Origin: Streptococcus oralis
GTDB lineage: Bacteria; Bacillota; Bacilli; Lactobacillales; Streptococcaceae
Assembly: GCA_937930605.1 (NCBI GenBank)
Contig: CALHBZ010000335.1
Span: forward strand, 1-5,600
Length of the DNA: 5,600 nucleotides
Direction: 5' to 3'
The notes under the pieces are model-generated. The model searched no databases, was not told the origin of the DNA, and was given only the letters and a program-made list of their open reading frames with translations. The translations under genes were made by a program, and so were the position numbers. Numbering within the stretch: position 1 is the stretch's first letter; each line of letters opens with the position of its first letter. Shown one piece after another: positions 1 to 5,028 of the stretch.

Positions 1-388
1 TCTTAGTGTAAAAAATACTCTGCTCGATACGTTTTTTGAACAATTCATCATTGATGTCTTTATCAACAAAATCTAGGGCTGATACCTGATATTTGTAAGT
101 TAAGGTAGCAAATTCAGATCGACTAGTAATAAAAACAATAATAGCATAGGGATTGTGATGACGGATAAACTGTGCCACTTCAAAACCCTTTTTCTCAATT
201 CCATGAATATCGATATCTAAGAAATAAAGTTGGTTTACCTCATCATTTTCGATATATTCCTTAAACTCACGAACTTTTCCTGTTGTCTTGTAAGAAATAG
301 GAATATTTGATTCCTCAGAGATTTCATTCAATATTCTCTCTAGTCTTACTTGATGCTCAATAACATCTTCTAAAATTAGTACTTTCAT
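1..388 (-). CDS. comE: ComE, competence response regulator (3' end off the left edge)
   Basis: ComE is the cytoplasmic response regulator of the competence quorum-sensing circuit. It is phosphorylated by ComD, and it then activates comCDE and the early competence genes. Only the first 129 codons are present. They form the receiver domain: acidic residues E7 and D8, phospho-acceptor D58 in the motif FLDIDIHG, T88/S89 at the end of a hydrophobic strand (IIVFITS), and the conserved lysine K110 (FVDKD). The LytTR DNA-binding domain expected in the roughly 250-residue family protein lies outside the window. The start ATG overlaps the comD stop as ATGA, which suggests translational coupling. A GAGGG Shine-Dalgarno sequence sits 7 bases upstream, inside the end of comD. 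The gene is transcribed from the comC promoter, and I see no separate promoter. The residues closely match pneumococcal ComE as I remember it. Confidence 0.96.
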   Translation of the reverse strand, partial: MKVLILEDVIEHQVRLERILNEISEESNIPISYKTTGKVREFKEYIENDEVNQLYFLDIDIHGIEKKGFEVAQFIRHHNPYAIIVFITSRSEFATLTYKYQVSALDFVDKDINDELFKKRIEQSIFYTK

Positions 389-1704
389 TCAAATTCCCTC
401 TTAAATCTAATAATTTGTCTAAATGTGTTGTCTTCCATCTCTGTTTCTAAAATAATGTTGTCATACTTATCTAAAATCTCTTTGACATTATTAAGTCCTA
501 GACCTCTATTTCTTCCCTTGGTAGAGAAACCTAAGGCAAATAGGTCTTCTGAAGGTGTCATAGTGATTTTACATGAATTCTGGATGACTATAACTGTTTC
601 AAAATCCATTTTAATGACTGCAACTTCCATTTGTTTCAAGTAACTATCCGCGGCCCCTTCAACAGCATTGTTTAAGAGAATACTCATGATGCGAACAAGA
701 TCAAGTAAATCCATTGACAATCTAGTAATAACATCCTTTACTTCCAATGTAAATTCTACATCATTATTTCGTGCATAAACAATGGATTGGGCAATCAAAC
801 TCCGTAAAGCTGAATCTTCTAAATTGTTCAAATCAAAGTAAGTATATTTTTCTGAACGCAGTTTTTGATTCGCTTTTACTAATACTTCATTATAAACTCT
901 GTCAATTTCCTGTAAATCTTCACTGTCAATTGCCATTTGCATGCTGACAAGCATACCTGCATAGTCATGACGAAAACCTCGAATTTCATTATACAACTTG
1001 ACAATTTCATCAGTATAAGTCTGTAAATGCTTTTGTTCAAATTTCTTCTGCTTTAGGGCAATCTCTTTTTCAACTTGAACCTTGTGAGAATTCATTGCAA
1101 AGAAAATCAATAACAAGCAGATAAAAACAATAGTTGATAAAATACTTCCAAAACTATTTAAGTGACGAACCGTACTCACTATATCTGAAACAAAGGATAA
1201 AGTATGCAAAAAAACAAATGCTACTATCACTTTTTTAAAAAAAGGATAGAGATAATCTTTATCAAAATATTTAATTTCTAGATAAAAATAACGAATTATT
1301 ATTAGAATAGCAAAATAAGTCAACAACAATACTACTAGAAAGAATATACCTTTATAGTGTAATACAAAGTCATCACCTGTTATAGAAGATAAGATTACAG
1401 ATATAAAAGTATGGGTACTGTGATATATTAAAGATAATAGTAAACTGATAAAAATTCCTTTGTATTTATCATACTTCTTTAATTTTCTTAAATAACCATA
1501 CACAACTAAAGGAAATAAAAATTTAGACAGAGCAAAACCATCTACATATGCTAGACTGATAACTTCTTCAATTATCAAAACTGATATACATGTGTAGCAT
1601 AAAAAAATAATTTGTTCTTTTCTAGTTATTTTACAAATCCATTCATAACTTTTGCTAATAATGAAAAAATAAAAAATAGCTATCCCTAACCCAAATAAAT
1701 CCAT
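385..1704 (-). CDS. comD: ComD, competence-peptide receptor histidine kinase
   Basis: ComD is the membrane histidine kinase that senses the mature ComC peptide outside the cell and phosphorylates ComE. The 439 residues are close to the usual 441. Residues 1 to about 205 are strongly hydrophobic, with six or seven likely membrane segments (about 1-18, 31-50, 55-72, 84-105, 115-140, 158-177, 187-204). A short coiled-coil-like stretch (about 208-230) leads to the H box IRGFRHDYAG, with phosphorylated H246. The N box is LLNNAVEGA (N345, N346) and the G box is STKGRNRGLGLNN (394-406). This is the HPK10-type kinase of peptide-pheromone systems. The C-terminal half is nearly the pneumococcal protein as I recall it. 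The first 150 residues or so differ much more, as expected for the part that selects the pheromone. The gene starts 20 bases after comC, with AAAGG 9 bases before its ATG, and overlaps comE by 4 bases. Confidence 0.97.
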   Translation of the reverse strand: MDLFGLGIAIFYFFIISKSYEWICKITRKEQIIFLCYTCISVLIIEEVISLAYVDGFALSKFLFPLVVYGYLRKLKKYDKYKGIFISLLLSLIYHSTHTFISVILSSITGDDFVLHYKGIFFLVVLLLTYFAILIIIRYFYLEIKYFDKDYLYPFFKKVIVAFVFLHTLSFVSDIVSTVRHLNSFGSILSTIVFICLLLIFFAMNSHKVQVEKEIALKQKKFEQKHLQTYTDEIVKLYNEIRGFRHDYAGMLVSMQMAIDSEDLQEIDRVYNEVLVKANQKLRSEKYTYFDLNNLEDSALRSLIAQSIVYARNNDVEFTLEVKDVITRLSMDLLDLVRIMSILLNNAVEGAADSYLKQMEVAVIKMDFETVIVIQNSCKITMTPSEDLFALGFSTKGRNRGLGLNNVKEILDKYDNIILETEMEDNTFRQIIRFKREFE

Positions 1705-1724
1705 TACTCTTTACCTTTATTTCA

Positions 1725-1850
1725 TTACTTTTTTCTTGGAAAAATAAGATTACGTATTAATTCTGAAATTCTTTGTTCCCCACCTTGAATTCCCTGCAAT
1801 TCTTTCTCTGTAAGCTTTTTGAACTGTTCCAATTTAACTATGTTTTTCAT
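1725..1850 (-). CDS. comC: ComC, precursor of competence-stimulating peptide
   Basis: This 41-codon gene encodes the competence pheromone precursor. Residues 1-24 are a double-glycine leader ([10 protein letters not shown] at the start, QGIQGG at the end). The peptidase-transporter ComAB, encoded elsewhere, cuts such leaders after the GG while exporting the peptide. The mature peptide is residues 25-41, [17 protein letters not shown]: 17 residues with an acidic first residue, Arg at position 3, a hydrophobic middle and a basic tail. This is the standard layout of a competence-stimulating peptide. It differs from pneumococcal CSP-1 and CSP-2, which start EMR. From memory it resembles a peptide described from S. 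oralis that contains RNLIFPRRK. AGGAG (minus strand, 1863-1859) lies 8 bases before the ATG. It is the first gene of the comCDE operon and is controlled by the ComE box upstream. Confidence 0.96.
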   Translation of the reverse strand: MKNIVKLEQFKKLTEKELQGIQGGEQRISELIRNLIFPRKK

Positions 1851-1874
1851 AATAAAATCTCCTGTATTGTTTTT

Positions 1875-1894
1875 CTTGTAAATTAACTTACAAG
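1875..1894 (-). promoter_or_regulatory. Small hairpin in the comC 5' leader
   Basis: CTTGTAA and TTACAAG form a perfect 7-bp inverted repeat around a 6-base loop. It lies just downstream of the comC -10 box and 24 bases before the start codon. In the transcript it could form a 5' stem-loop that affects stability, or access of small RNAs or ribosomes to the comC start region. Small csRNAs controlled by CiaR are known to inhibit comC translation in the pneumococcus, but I cannot see whether this hairpin takes part. Depending on the exact transcription start, part of the left arm could be missing from the RNA. The stem is A/T-rich and weak. Confidence 0.4.
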
Positions 1895-1897
1895 TTT

Positions 1898-1926
1898 ATT
1901 ATACAAAATGAAGATTATTTAAGAAA
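1898..1926 (-). promoter_or_regulatory. comCDE core promoter
   Basis: On the minus strand a perfect -10 hexamer TATAAT occupies 1903-1898. Seventeen bases upstream, the -35 position reads TTTCTT (1926-1921), a very poor match to TTGACA. A strong -10 with almost no -35 is typical of a promoter that depends on an activator, here ComE bound just upstream. The -35 area lies in a short palindrome, AAGAAA-AA-TTTCTT (1921-1934). The end of the ComE site nearest the promoter is 31 bases from the -10. Confidence 0.8.
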
Positions 1927-1934
1927 AATTTCTT

Positions 1935-1964
1935 CTCAACTGTACTTTTTTGCACCTGAAATGC
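1935..1964 (-). promoter_or_regulatory. ComE-binding direct repeat (ComE box) of comCDE
   Basis: Read on the minus strand this is GCATTTCAG, 12 bases, then ACAGTTGAG. The known pneumococcal ComE site is aCAnTTcaG-N12-aCAgTTgaG. The downstream half matches at all nine positions, the upstream half at all but the first, and the 12-base spacing is exact. It sits upstream of the comC core promoter and mediates autoinduction of comCDE by phosphorylated ComE. Confidence 0.9.
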
Positions 1965-1975
1965 ACTTTTTTAAG

Positions 1976-2004
1976 AAAAAAGCTGGGAGTTTTCCCAGCT
2001 TTTC
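1976..2004 (-). terminator. Rho-independent terminator after tRNA-Arg
   Basis: An 8-bp perfect stem AGCTGGGA/TCCCAGCT with a 4-base loop is flanked by an A tract on one side and a T tract on the other. Read on the minus strand it follows the tRNA 3' end by about ten bases and ends in a U run, so it terminates the tRNA transcript. It also shields the comCDE promoter, whose ComE box starts about 10 bases further on, from read-through. The flanking A and T tracts would allow it to work in both directions, but no plus-strand gene ends here. Confidence 0.9.
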
Positions 2005-2013
2005 ATCTAAAAT

Positions 2014-2087
2014 TGATCCCAGCAGGATTCGAACCTGCGACCGTTCGCTTAGAAGGCGAATGCTCTATCCAGCTGAGCTATGAGACC
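2014..2087 (-). tRNA. tRNA-Arg (anticodon UCU)
   Basis: The minus strand folds into a 74-nt cloverleaf. The acceptor stem is GGTCTCA/TGGGATC, with G-U pairs at positions 2-71 and 5-68. The D arm is GCTC/GAGC. The anticodon stem is TTCGC/GCGAA around loop CTTCTAA, which gives anticodon UCU for AGA/AGG codons. The variable region has 5 nt. The T arm is GCAGG-TTCGAAT-CCTGC and the discriminator base is A. CCA is not encoded. The gene lies between rlmH and comC on the same strand, but it has its own promoter and terminator and so is probably transcribed alone. Confidence 0.96.
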
Positions 2088-2097
2088 TAACATGACC

Positions 2098-2126
2098 ATT
2101 CTATCAAAAAATAAGAGCTAAGTCAA
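2098..2126 (-). promoter_or_regulatory. Promoter of tRNA-Arg
   Basis: On the minus strand, TTGACT (2126-2121), a 17-base spacer and TAGAAT (2103-2098) preceded by TGA form a strong sigma-A-type promoter with an extended -10. The -10 ends 10 bases before the tRNA, so the primary transcript would have only a few extra 5' bases. The -35 begins 4 bases after the rlmH stop codon. Confidence 0.85.
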
Positions 2127-2130
2127 TCTT

Positions 2131-2610
2131 CTATTTATGATAAGGGGATCCCTGCTGAATGGTAAAAGAACGATAAATTTGTTCAACAAGGACTAATCTC
2201 ATTAACTGGTGTGGCAAGGTCAAACGCCCAAAACTAACAGAAAGATTCGCTCGATGCTTCACAGCAGGGGATAGTCCCAGGCTTCCACCAATAATAAATG
2301 TAAGGGTAGAAAATCCATTTATAGAAGCTTGTTCTAACTGTTTACTGAATTCTTCTGAAGAGAGAGTTTTTCCTTCAATTGCCAACACAATAACAAAATC
2401 TCTTTCTCCAACTTTAGAAAGAATTCGATTTCCCTCTATTTCTAATATTTTGTAATTTTCTGACTCACTTGCCTTATCTGGAGTTTTCTCATCAGCAAGT
2501 TCAATCATTTCTAATTTTGCGAAACGTGAAATTCGTTTGCCATATTCAACAATACCATCTTTAAGATATTTTTCTTTCAGTTTTCCAACTGTTACAATTT
2601 TTATTTTCAT
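2131..2610 (-). CDS. rlmH: RlmH, 23S rRNA (pseudouridine-1915-N3) methyltransferase
   Basis: RlmH is a small SPOUT-superfamily enzyme. It uses S-adenosylmethionine to methylate N3 of pseudouridine 1915 in helix 69 of 23S rRNA, acting late on assembled 70S ribosomes. The 159 residues are the usual full length. The knotted SAM-binding region is visible as [11 protein letters not shown] (104-114). The family's C-terminal signature is complete: [20 protein letters not shown] (127-146) followed by QQGSPYHK at the end. The start [15 protein letters not shown] is typical of the family. No strong Shine-Dalgarno sequence precedes the ATG (upstream bases AATAAAAGA), and a -10-like hexamer lies so close that the mRNA could be nearly leaderless. 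The gene is divergent from htrA. Its position next to oriC is conserved in streptococci, and no functional link to competence is known to me. Confidence 0.97.
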   Translation of the reverse strand: MKIKIVTVGKLKEKYLKDGIVEYGKRISRFAKLEMIELADEKTPDKASESENYKILEIEGNRILSKVGERDFVIVLAIEGKTLSSEEFSKQLEQASINGFSTLTFIIGGSLGLSPAVKHRANLSVSFGRLTLPHQLMRLVLVEQIYRSFTIQQGSPYHK

Positions 2611-2616
2611 TCTTTT

Positions 2617-2622
2617 ATTCTA
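2617..2622 (-). promoter_or_regulatory. Candidate -10 box of rlmH
   Basis: On the minus strand TGA-TAGAAT forms an extended -10 element that ends 6 bases before the rlmH ATG. The predicted transcription start would fall at or within a base or two of the start codon, giving a leaderless or nearly leaderless mRNA. The -35 position (TGTGAA at 17 bases) is weak. A second possibility is TATAAG further upstream at 2653-2648, also without a clear -35. The call rests on the hexamer and the TG motif only. Confidence 0.4.
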
Positions 2623-2624
2623 TC

Positions 2625-2722
2625 ATATCCACACTTTATTTCACATCTTATACACATCAAAATCATCTAAAATAACGAGCAAATTCACAGAATAAAAGAA
2701 GTTATCCACAACTTGTGTAAAA
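2625..2722. promoter_or_regulatory. Cluster of DnaA-box-like 9-mers between rlmH and htrA
   Basis: Four 9-mers match the DnaA box (TTATCCACA; relaxed TTWTNCACA). They are ATATCCACA at 2625-2633 (plus, one mismatch), TTATACACA at 2648-2656 (plus, relaxed match), TTATCCACA at 2702-2710 (plus, perfect) and TTTTACACA at 2722-2714 (minus, relaxed match). The last two are separated by 3 bases and face each other. The region is A/T-rich and lies between two divergent promoters, about 2.3 kb from the DnaA boxes next to dnaA. It could be an accessory DnaA-binding region or a DnaA-responsive control site for htrA and rlmH. The matches are visible; the function is inference. Confidence 0.5.
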
Positions 2723-2731
2723 CTTTAAACT

Positions 2732-2764
2732 TTTAAGTTTGAATTAAGTTAATAGGTTTATACT
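2732..2764 (+). promoter_or_regulatory. CiaR-binding site and promoter of htrA-parB
   Basis: TTTAAG (2732-2737), five bases, then ATTAAG (2743-2748) matches the known CiaR direct repeat NTTAAG-N5-WTTAAG exactly. Ten bases further is the -10 hexamer TATACT (2759-2764). There is no good -35, and the repeat occupies its place, as in CiaR-activated promoters. This fits the pneumococcus, where htrA is one of the most strongly CiaRH-dependent genes. The transcript leader would be about 25 bases. Confidence 0.88.
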
Positions 2765-2785
2765 TTAATTAAATAACAAATAATT

Positions 2786-2790
2786 GGAGG
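2786..2790 (+). promoter_or_regulatory. Ribosome binding site that fixes the htrA start
   Basis: GGAGG lies 5 bases before ATG 2796. An in-frame TTG at 2784 overlaps this Shine-Dalgarno sequence and has none of its own, so ATG 2796 is the start. Confidence 0.85.
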
Positions 2791-2795
2791 CGTTT

Positions 2796-3989
2796 ATGAA
2801 ACACTTACAAACACTTTATAAAAAAGGAGTTACATTTTTTGTAATTGTTCTCATCGGATTTTTAAGTGGAGCTTTGGGAAGTTTTGTAACACTACAACTT
2901 TCACAAAAACAAGGAAGTCAAGCTACGAATAATAATTCTGGCACTGTCACTCAAACATCCTATAAGAATGAAAATTCAACCACTCAAGCAGTAAATAAAG
3001 TTAAGGATGCTGTTGTCTCAATCATTACTTATTCTTCTAATAGTAGACAAAGTAGTGTATTTAATACTGATGAAGCTAATTCTGATTCAGATAATCAACA
3101 AATCGCAAGTGAGGGATCAGGGGTTATCTATAAAAAGAACGACAAAGATGCCTATCTTGTAACAAATACTCACGTTATCAATGGAGCTTCAAAAGTCGAC
3201 ATCCGTTTAGCAGATGGTACAAAAGTTCCTGGTGAAATTGTCGGATCTGATACTTTCTCTGATATTGCTGTCGTTAAAATTTCTTCAGAAAAAGTTACAA
3301 CAGTAGCAGAATTTGGGGATTCAAGTCAACTTAGTGTTGGAGAAACAGCAATTGCTATCGGTAGTCCTCTAGGTTCAGAATATGCTAATACAGTTACACA
3401 GGGAATCATCTCAAGTCTTAATCGAAATGTTTCTCTAAAATCTGAAGATGGTCAAGCTATTTCAACAAAAGCCATTCAAACAGATACGGCCATTAACCCT
3501 GGTAACTCTGGTGGTCCACTTGTAAACATTCAAGGACAAGTAATTGGTATTACATCAAGTAAAATTGCAAGTAATGGTGGAACGTCTGTAGAAGGTCTTG
3601 GTTTTGCAATTCCTTCAAACGATGCACAAAATATCATTAAACAGCTTGAAAGTGATGGTAAAGTGACTCGTCCTGCTCTTGGAATTCAAATGGTCAATCT
3701 GTCAAATGTTGGAGCTAGTGATCTTAGAAAGCTAAACATTCCAAGTGGCCTCACTTCAGGTGTAGTTGTTCGATCTGTTCAAAGTAATATGCCAGCAAAT
3801 GGACATCTTCAAAAATACGATGTCATTACCAAAGTTGACGACAAAGAGATTGCCTCATCAACAGACCTACAACATGCCCTTTACAATCATGCTATTGGAG
3901 ACACTATAAAAATAACCTACTACCGTAATGGTAAAGAAGAAACAACCTCTATAAAATTAGATAAGAATTCTGGTGATTTAGAATCTTAA
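2796..3989 (+). CDS. htrA: HtrA (DegP-like), membrane-anchored surface serine protease
   Basis: HtrA is a quality-control serine protease that acts outside the membrane on misfolded secreted proteins. In the pneumococcus it also degrades competence peptide and restrains competence. From ATG 2796 it has 397 residues (pneumococcal form 393). Residues 1-10 are cytoplasmic and basic. About 11-35 form one uncleaved membrane anchor. About 36-62 are a Ser/Thr/Asn/Gln-rich linker. The trypsin-like domain follows, with triad H126 (TNTHVING), D156 (TFSDIAVVK) and S238 (NPGNSGGP). A single PDZ domain covers about 292-388, starting RPALGIQM. All three catalytic residues are present. Transcription starts at a CiaR-controlled promoter and probably continues into parB, 57 bases downstream. 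Its closeness to comCDE places an activator and a damper of competence side by side. Confidence 0.97.
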   Translation: MKHLQTLYKKGVTFFVIVLIGFLSGALGSFVTLQLSQKQGSQATNNNSGTVTQTSYKNENSTTQAVNKVKDAVVSIITYSSNSRQSSVFNTDEANSDSDNQQIASEGSGVIYKKNDKDAYLVTNTHVINGASKVDIRLADGTKVPGEIVGSDTFSDIAVVKISSEKVTTVAEFGDSSQLSVGETAIAIGSPLGSEYANTVTQGIISSLNRNVSLKSEDGQAISTKAIQTDTAINPGNSGGPLVNIQGQVIGITSSKIASNGGTSVEGLGFAIPSNDAQNIIKQLESDGKVTRPALGIQMVNLSNVGASDLRKLNIPSGLTSGVVVRSVQSNMPANGHLQKYDVITKVDDKEIASSTDLQHALYNHAIGDTIKITYYRNGKEETTSIKLDKNSGDLES

Positions 3990-3999
3990 TTGACATCAG

Positions 4000-4017
4000 T
4001 GTAAAGAAAACTTTACA
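4000..4017. repeat. 18-bp palindrome in the htrA-parB gap
   Basis: TGTAAAG-AAAA-CTTTACA is a perfect inverted repeat with 7-bp arms and a 4-base centre. It begins 11 bases after the htrA stop codon and is preceded by a perfect -35-like TTGACA at 3990-3995. It has no G/C-rich stem and no T run, so it is a poor terminator. It looks more like an operator or an RNA processing or stabilising hairpin between htrA and parB. I do not recognise a regulator for it. Confidence 0.5.
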
Positions 4018-4046
4018 GAAAGTAAAAGATATGTTAGTGTAGAATC

Positions 4047-4805
4047 ATGGAAAAATTTGAAATGATTTCTATCTCTGAAATACAAAAGAATCCTTACCAA
4101 CCTCGAAAAGAATTTGATGTAGAAAAATTGAAAGAGTTGGCTCAGTCAATCAAAGAAAATGGACTAATTCAACCAATCATTGTTCGTCAATCTCCTGTAA
4201 TTGGTTATGAAATCCTTGCAGGAGAGAGACGATATCGGGCTTCTCTCTTAGCTGGTCTGACCTCTATTCCAGCCGTTGTGAAACACCTCTCAGATCAAGA
4301 GATGATGATTCAATCAATCATTGAGAATTTGCAGAGAGAAAATTTAAATCCTGTTGAAGAAGCACGCGCCTACGAATCTTTAGTAGAAAAAGGATTTACT
4401 CATACTGAGATAGCGGATAAAATAGGAAAATCTCGTCCTTATATCACTAATTTTATTCGTTTACTTTCCCTACCAGAGCATATCTTAGCTGAAGTAGAAA
4501 ATGGAAAAATTTCTCAAGCTCATGCACGTTCACTAGTTGGTTTGGATAAAGAGCAACAGGAATATTTCTTTCAGCTAATCAAAAATGAAGACATCTCTGT
4601 GAGAAAGTTAGAAACACTGCTGACAGAGAAAAAACAAAAGAAGCATAAAAAAAGTGATTCTTTCATCAAAGATGAGGAAGATAAATTAAAAAAACGACTG
4701 GGATTAAATGTAGAAATTAAACTTTCTAAAAAAGATACTGGAAAGGTTATTATTTCTTTTTCAAGCCAAGAAGAATATGACAGAATTATCAACAGCCTGA
4801 AATAA
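4047..4805 (+). CDS. parB: ParB (Spo0J), chromosome-segregation CTPase that binds parS
   Basis: ParB binds parS sites near the origin, spreads as a CTP-dependent sliding clamp and helps recruit SMC condensin for origin segregation. The 252 residues equal the pneumococcal length. The N-terminal CTP-binding domain shows NPYQPRKEF (15-23), the GERRYRAS box (59-66) and ENLQRENLNPVEEA (93-106). The helix-turn-helix follows at about 117-140 (HTEIADKIGKSRPYITN). The dimerisation domain is the last 40 or so residues, after a lysine-rich linker (194-202). No parA is adjacent; the pneumococcus is known to have ParB without ParA. There is no clear Shine-Dalgarno sequence before ATG 4047, and a second in-frame ATG is at codon 6 (4062). 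The first start is preferred because it gives the family N-terminus MEKFEMISI. It is likely co-transcribed with htrA. Confidence 0.96.
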   Translation: MEKFEMISISEIQKNPYQPRKEFDVEKLKELAQSIKENGLIQPIIVRQSPVIGYEILAGERRYRASLLAGLTSIPAVVKHLSDQEMMIQSIIENLQRENLNPVEEARAYESLVEKGFTHTEIADKIGKSRPYITNFIRLLSLPEHILAEVENGKISQAHARSLVGLDKEQQEYFFQLIKNEDISVRKLETLLTEKKQKKHKKSDSFIKDEEDKLKKRLGLNVEIKLSKKDTGKVIISFSSQEEYDRIINSLK

Positions 4806-4826
4806 GGCTGTTCTTTTATTTTTTCA
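4791..4826 (+). terminator. Rho-independent terminator of the htrA-parB operon
   Basis: AACAGCC (4791-4797) and GGCTGTT (4806-4812) form a perfect 7-bp stem with an 8-base loop, followed by the T-rich run CTTTTATTTTTT. The left arm and loop lie inside the last codons and the stop codon of parB. It separates parB transcription from the oriC/dnaA region. Confidence 0.85.
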
Positions 4827-5010
4827 ACCCACAAATTTATCCACTATTTTTTATAGCAGAAAACCAAAGAATTCAAGGGAATCCCTCACTTTTCCCCAAC
4901 CTGTGGATAAAAAGTGTAAACATTGTGGATTCTTTTCCACAGATTGTGGAAAAATGCTATCATCTATGGTAAAATAAGTTTAACAGTAAACCTTTTTATA
5001 TCAAATATAG
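4827..5010. other. oriC: oriC region: DnaA boxes and A/T-rich unwinding element between parB and dnaA
   Basis: This is the replication origin segment upstream of dnaA, where DnaA assembles and opens the duplex. DnaA-box matches are TTATCCACT at 4837-4845 (plus, one mismatch), TTATCCACA at 4910-4902 (minus, perfect), GAATCCACA at 4932-4924 (minus, two mismatches), TTTTCCACA at 4933-4941 (plus) and TTTTCCACA at 4953-4945 (minus). The last two form a perfect palindrome around GAT. The three minus-strand boxes start 22 and 21 bases apart, about two helical turns. An A/T-rich stretch at about 4970-5010 is the likely unwinding element. In the pneumococcus further boxes follow dnaA, outside this window. 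Confidence 0.88.
4947..4975 (+). promoter_or_regulatory. dnaA promoter overlapping a DnaA box
   Basis: The -10 TAAAAT (4970-4975) is preceded by TGG, giving an extended -10. Seventeen bases upstream, TGGAAA (4947-4952) matches TTGACA at four of six positions. This -35 lies inside the minus-strand DnaA box at 4945-4953, so DnaA bound there should compete with RNA polymerase. DnaA autoregulation is known in other bacteria; here it is inferred from the overlap. The leader to the GTG start would be about 47 bases. Confidence 0.6.
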
Positions 5011-5028
5011 AAAAGGAGGGGATAATCG

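Noticed and set aside
425..643. 72-codon open frame on the plus strand
   Set aside because: It lies entirely inside comD on the opposite strand, has no ribosome binding site and no recognisable product; it is a shadow of a clearly real gene.
1915..1975. Possible CiaR site in the comC promoter (isolated TTTAAG motifs on the plus strand)
   Set aside because: The motifs are not in the required direct-repeat pair with a 5-base spacer; chance occurrence in A/T-rich DNA is more likely.
2518..2533. parS-like sequence inside rlmH (TGCGAAACGTGAAATT)
   Set aside because: Only 10 of 16 positions match TGTTTCACGTGAAACA and the palindromic CACGTG core is broken. I found no CACGTG core elsewhere in the window, so no parS site is called.
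2784..2795. Upstream TTG start for htrA adding four residues
   Set aside because: The TTG overlaps the Shine-Dalgarno sequence that serves ATG 2796 and has none of its own.
4571..4834. 87-codon open frame on the minus strand
   Set aside because: It overlaps the 3' half of parB antisense, and its Phe/Ser/Leu-rich product is what antisense of a Lys/Glu-rich gene yields.
4876..4886. Palindrome AGGGAATCCCT in oriC
   Set aside because: It has a one-base centre and cannot form a hairpin. It is too short to assign as an operator without conservation data.
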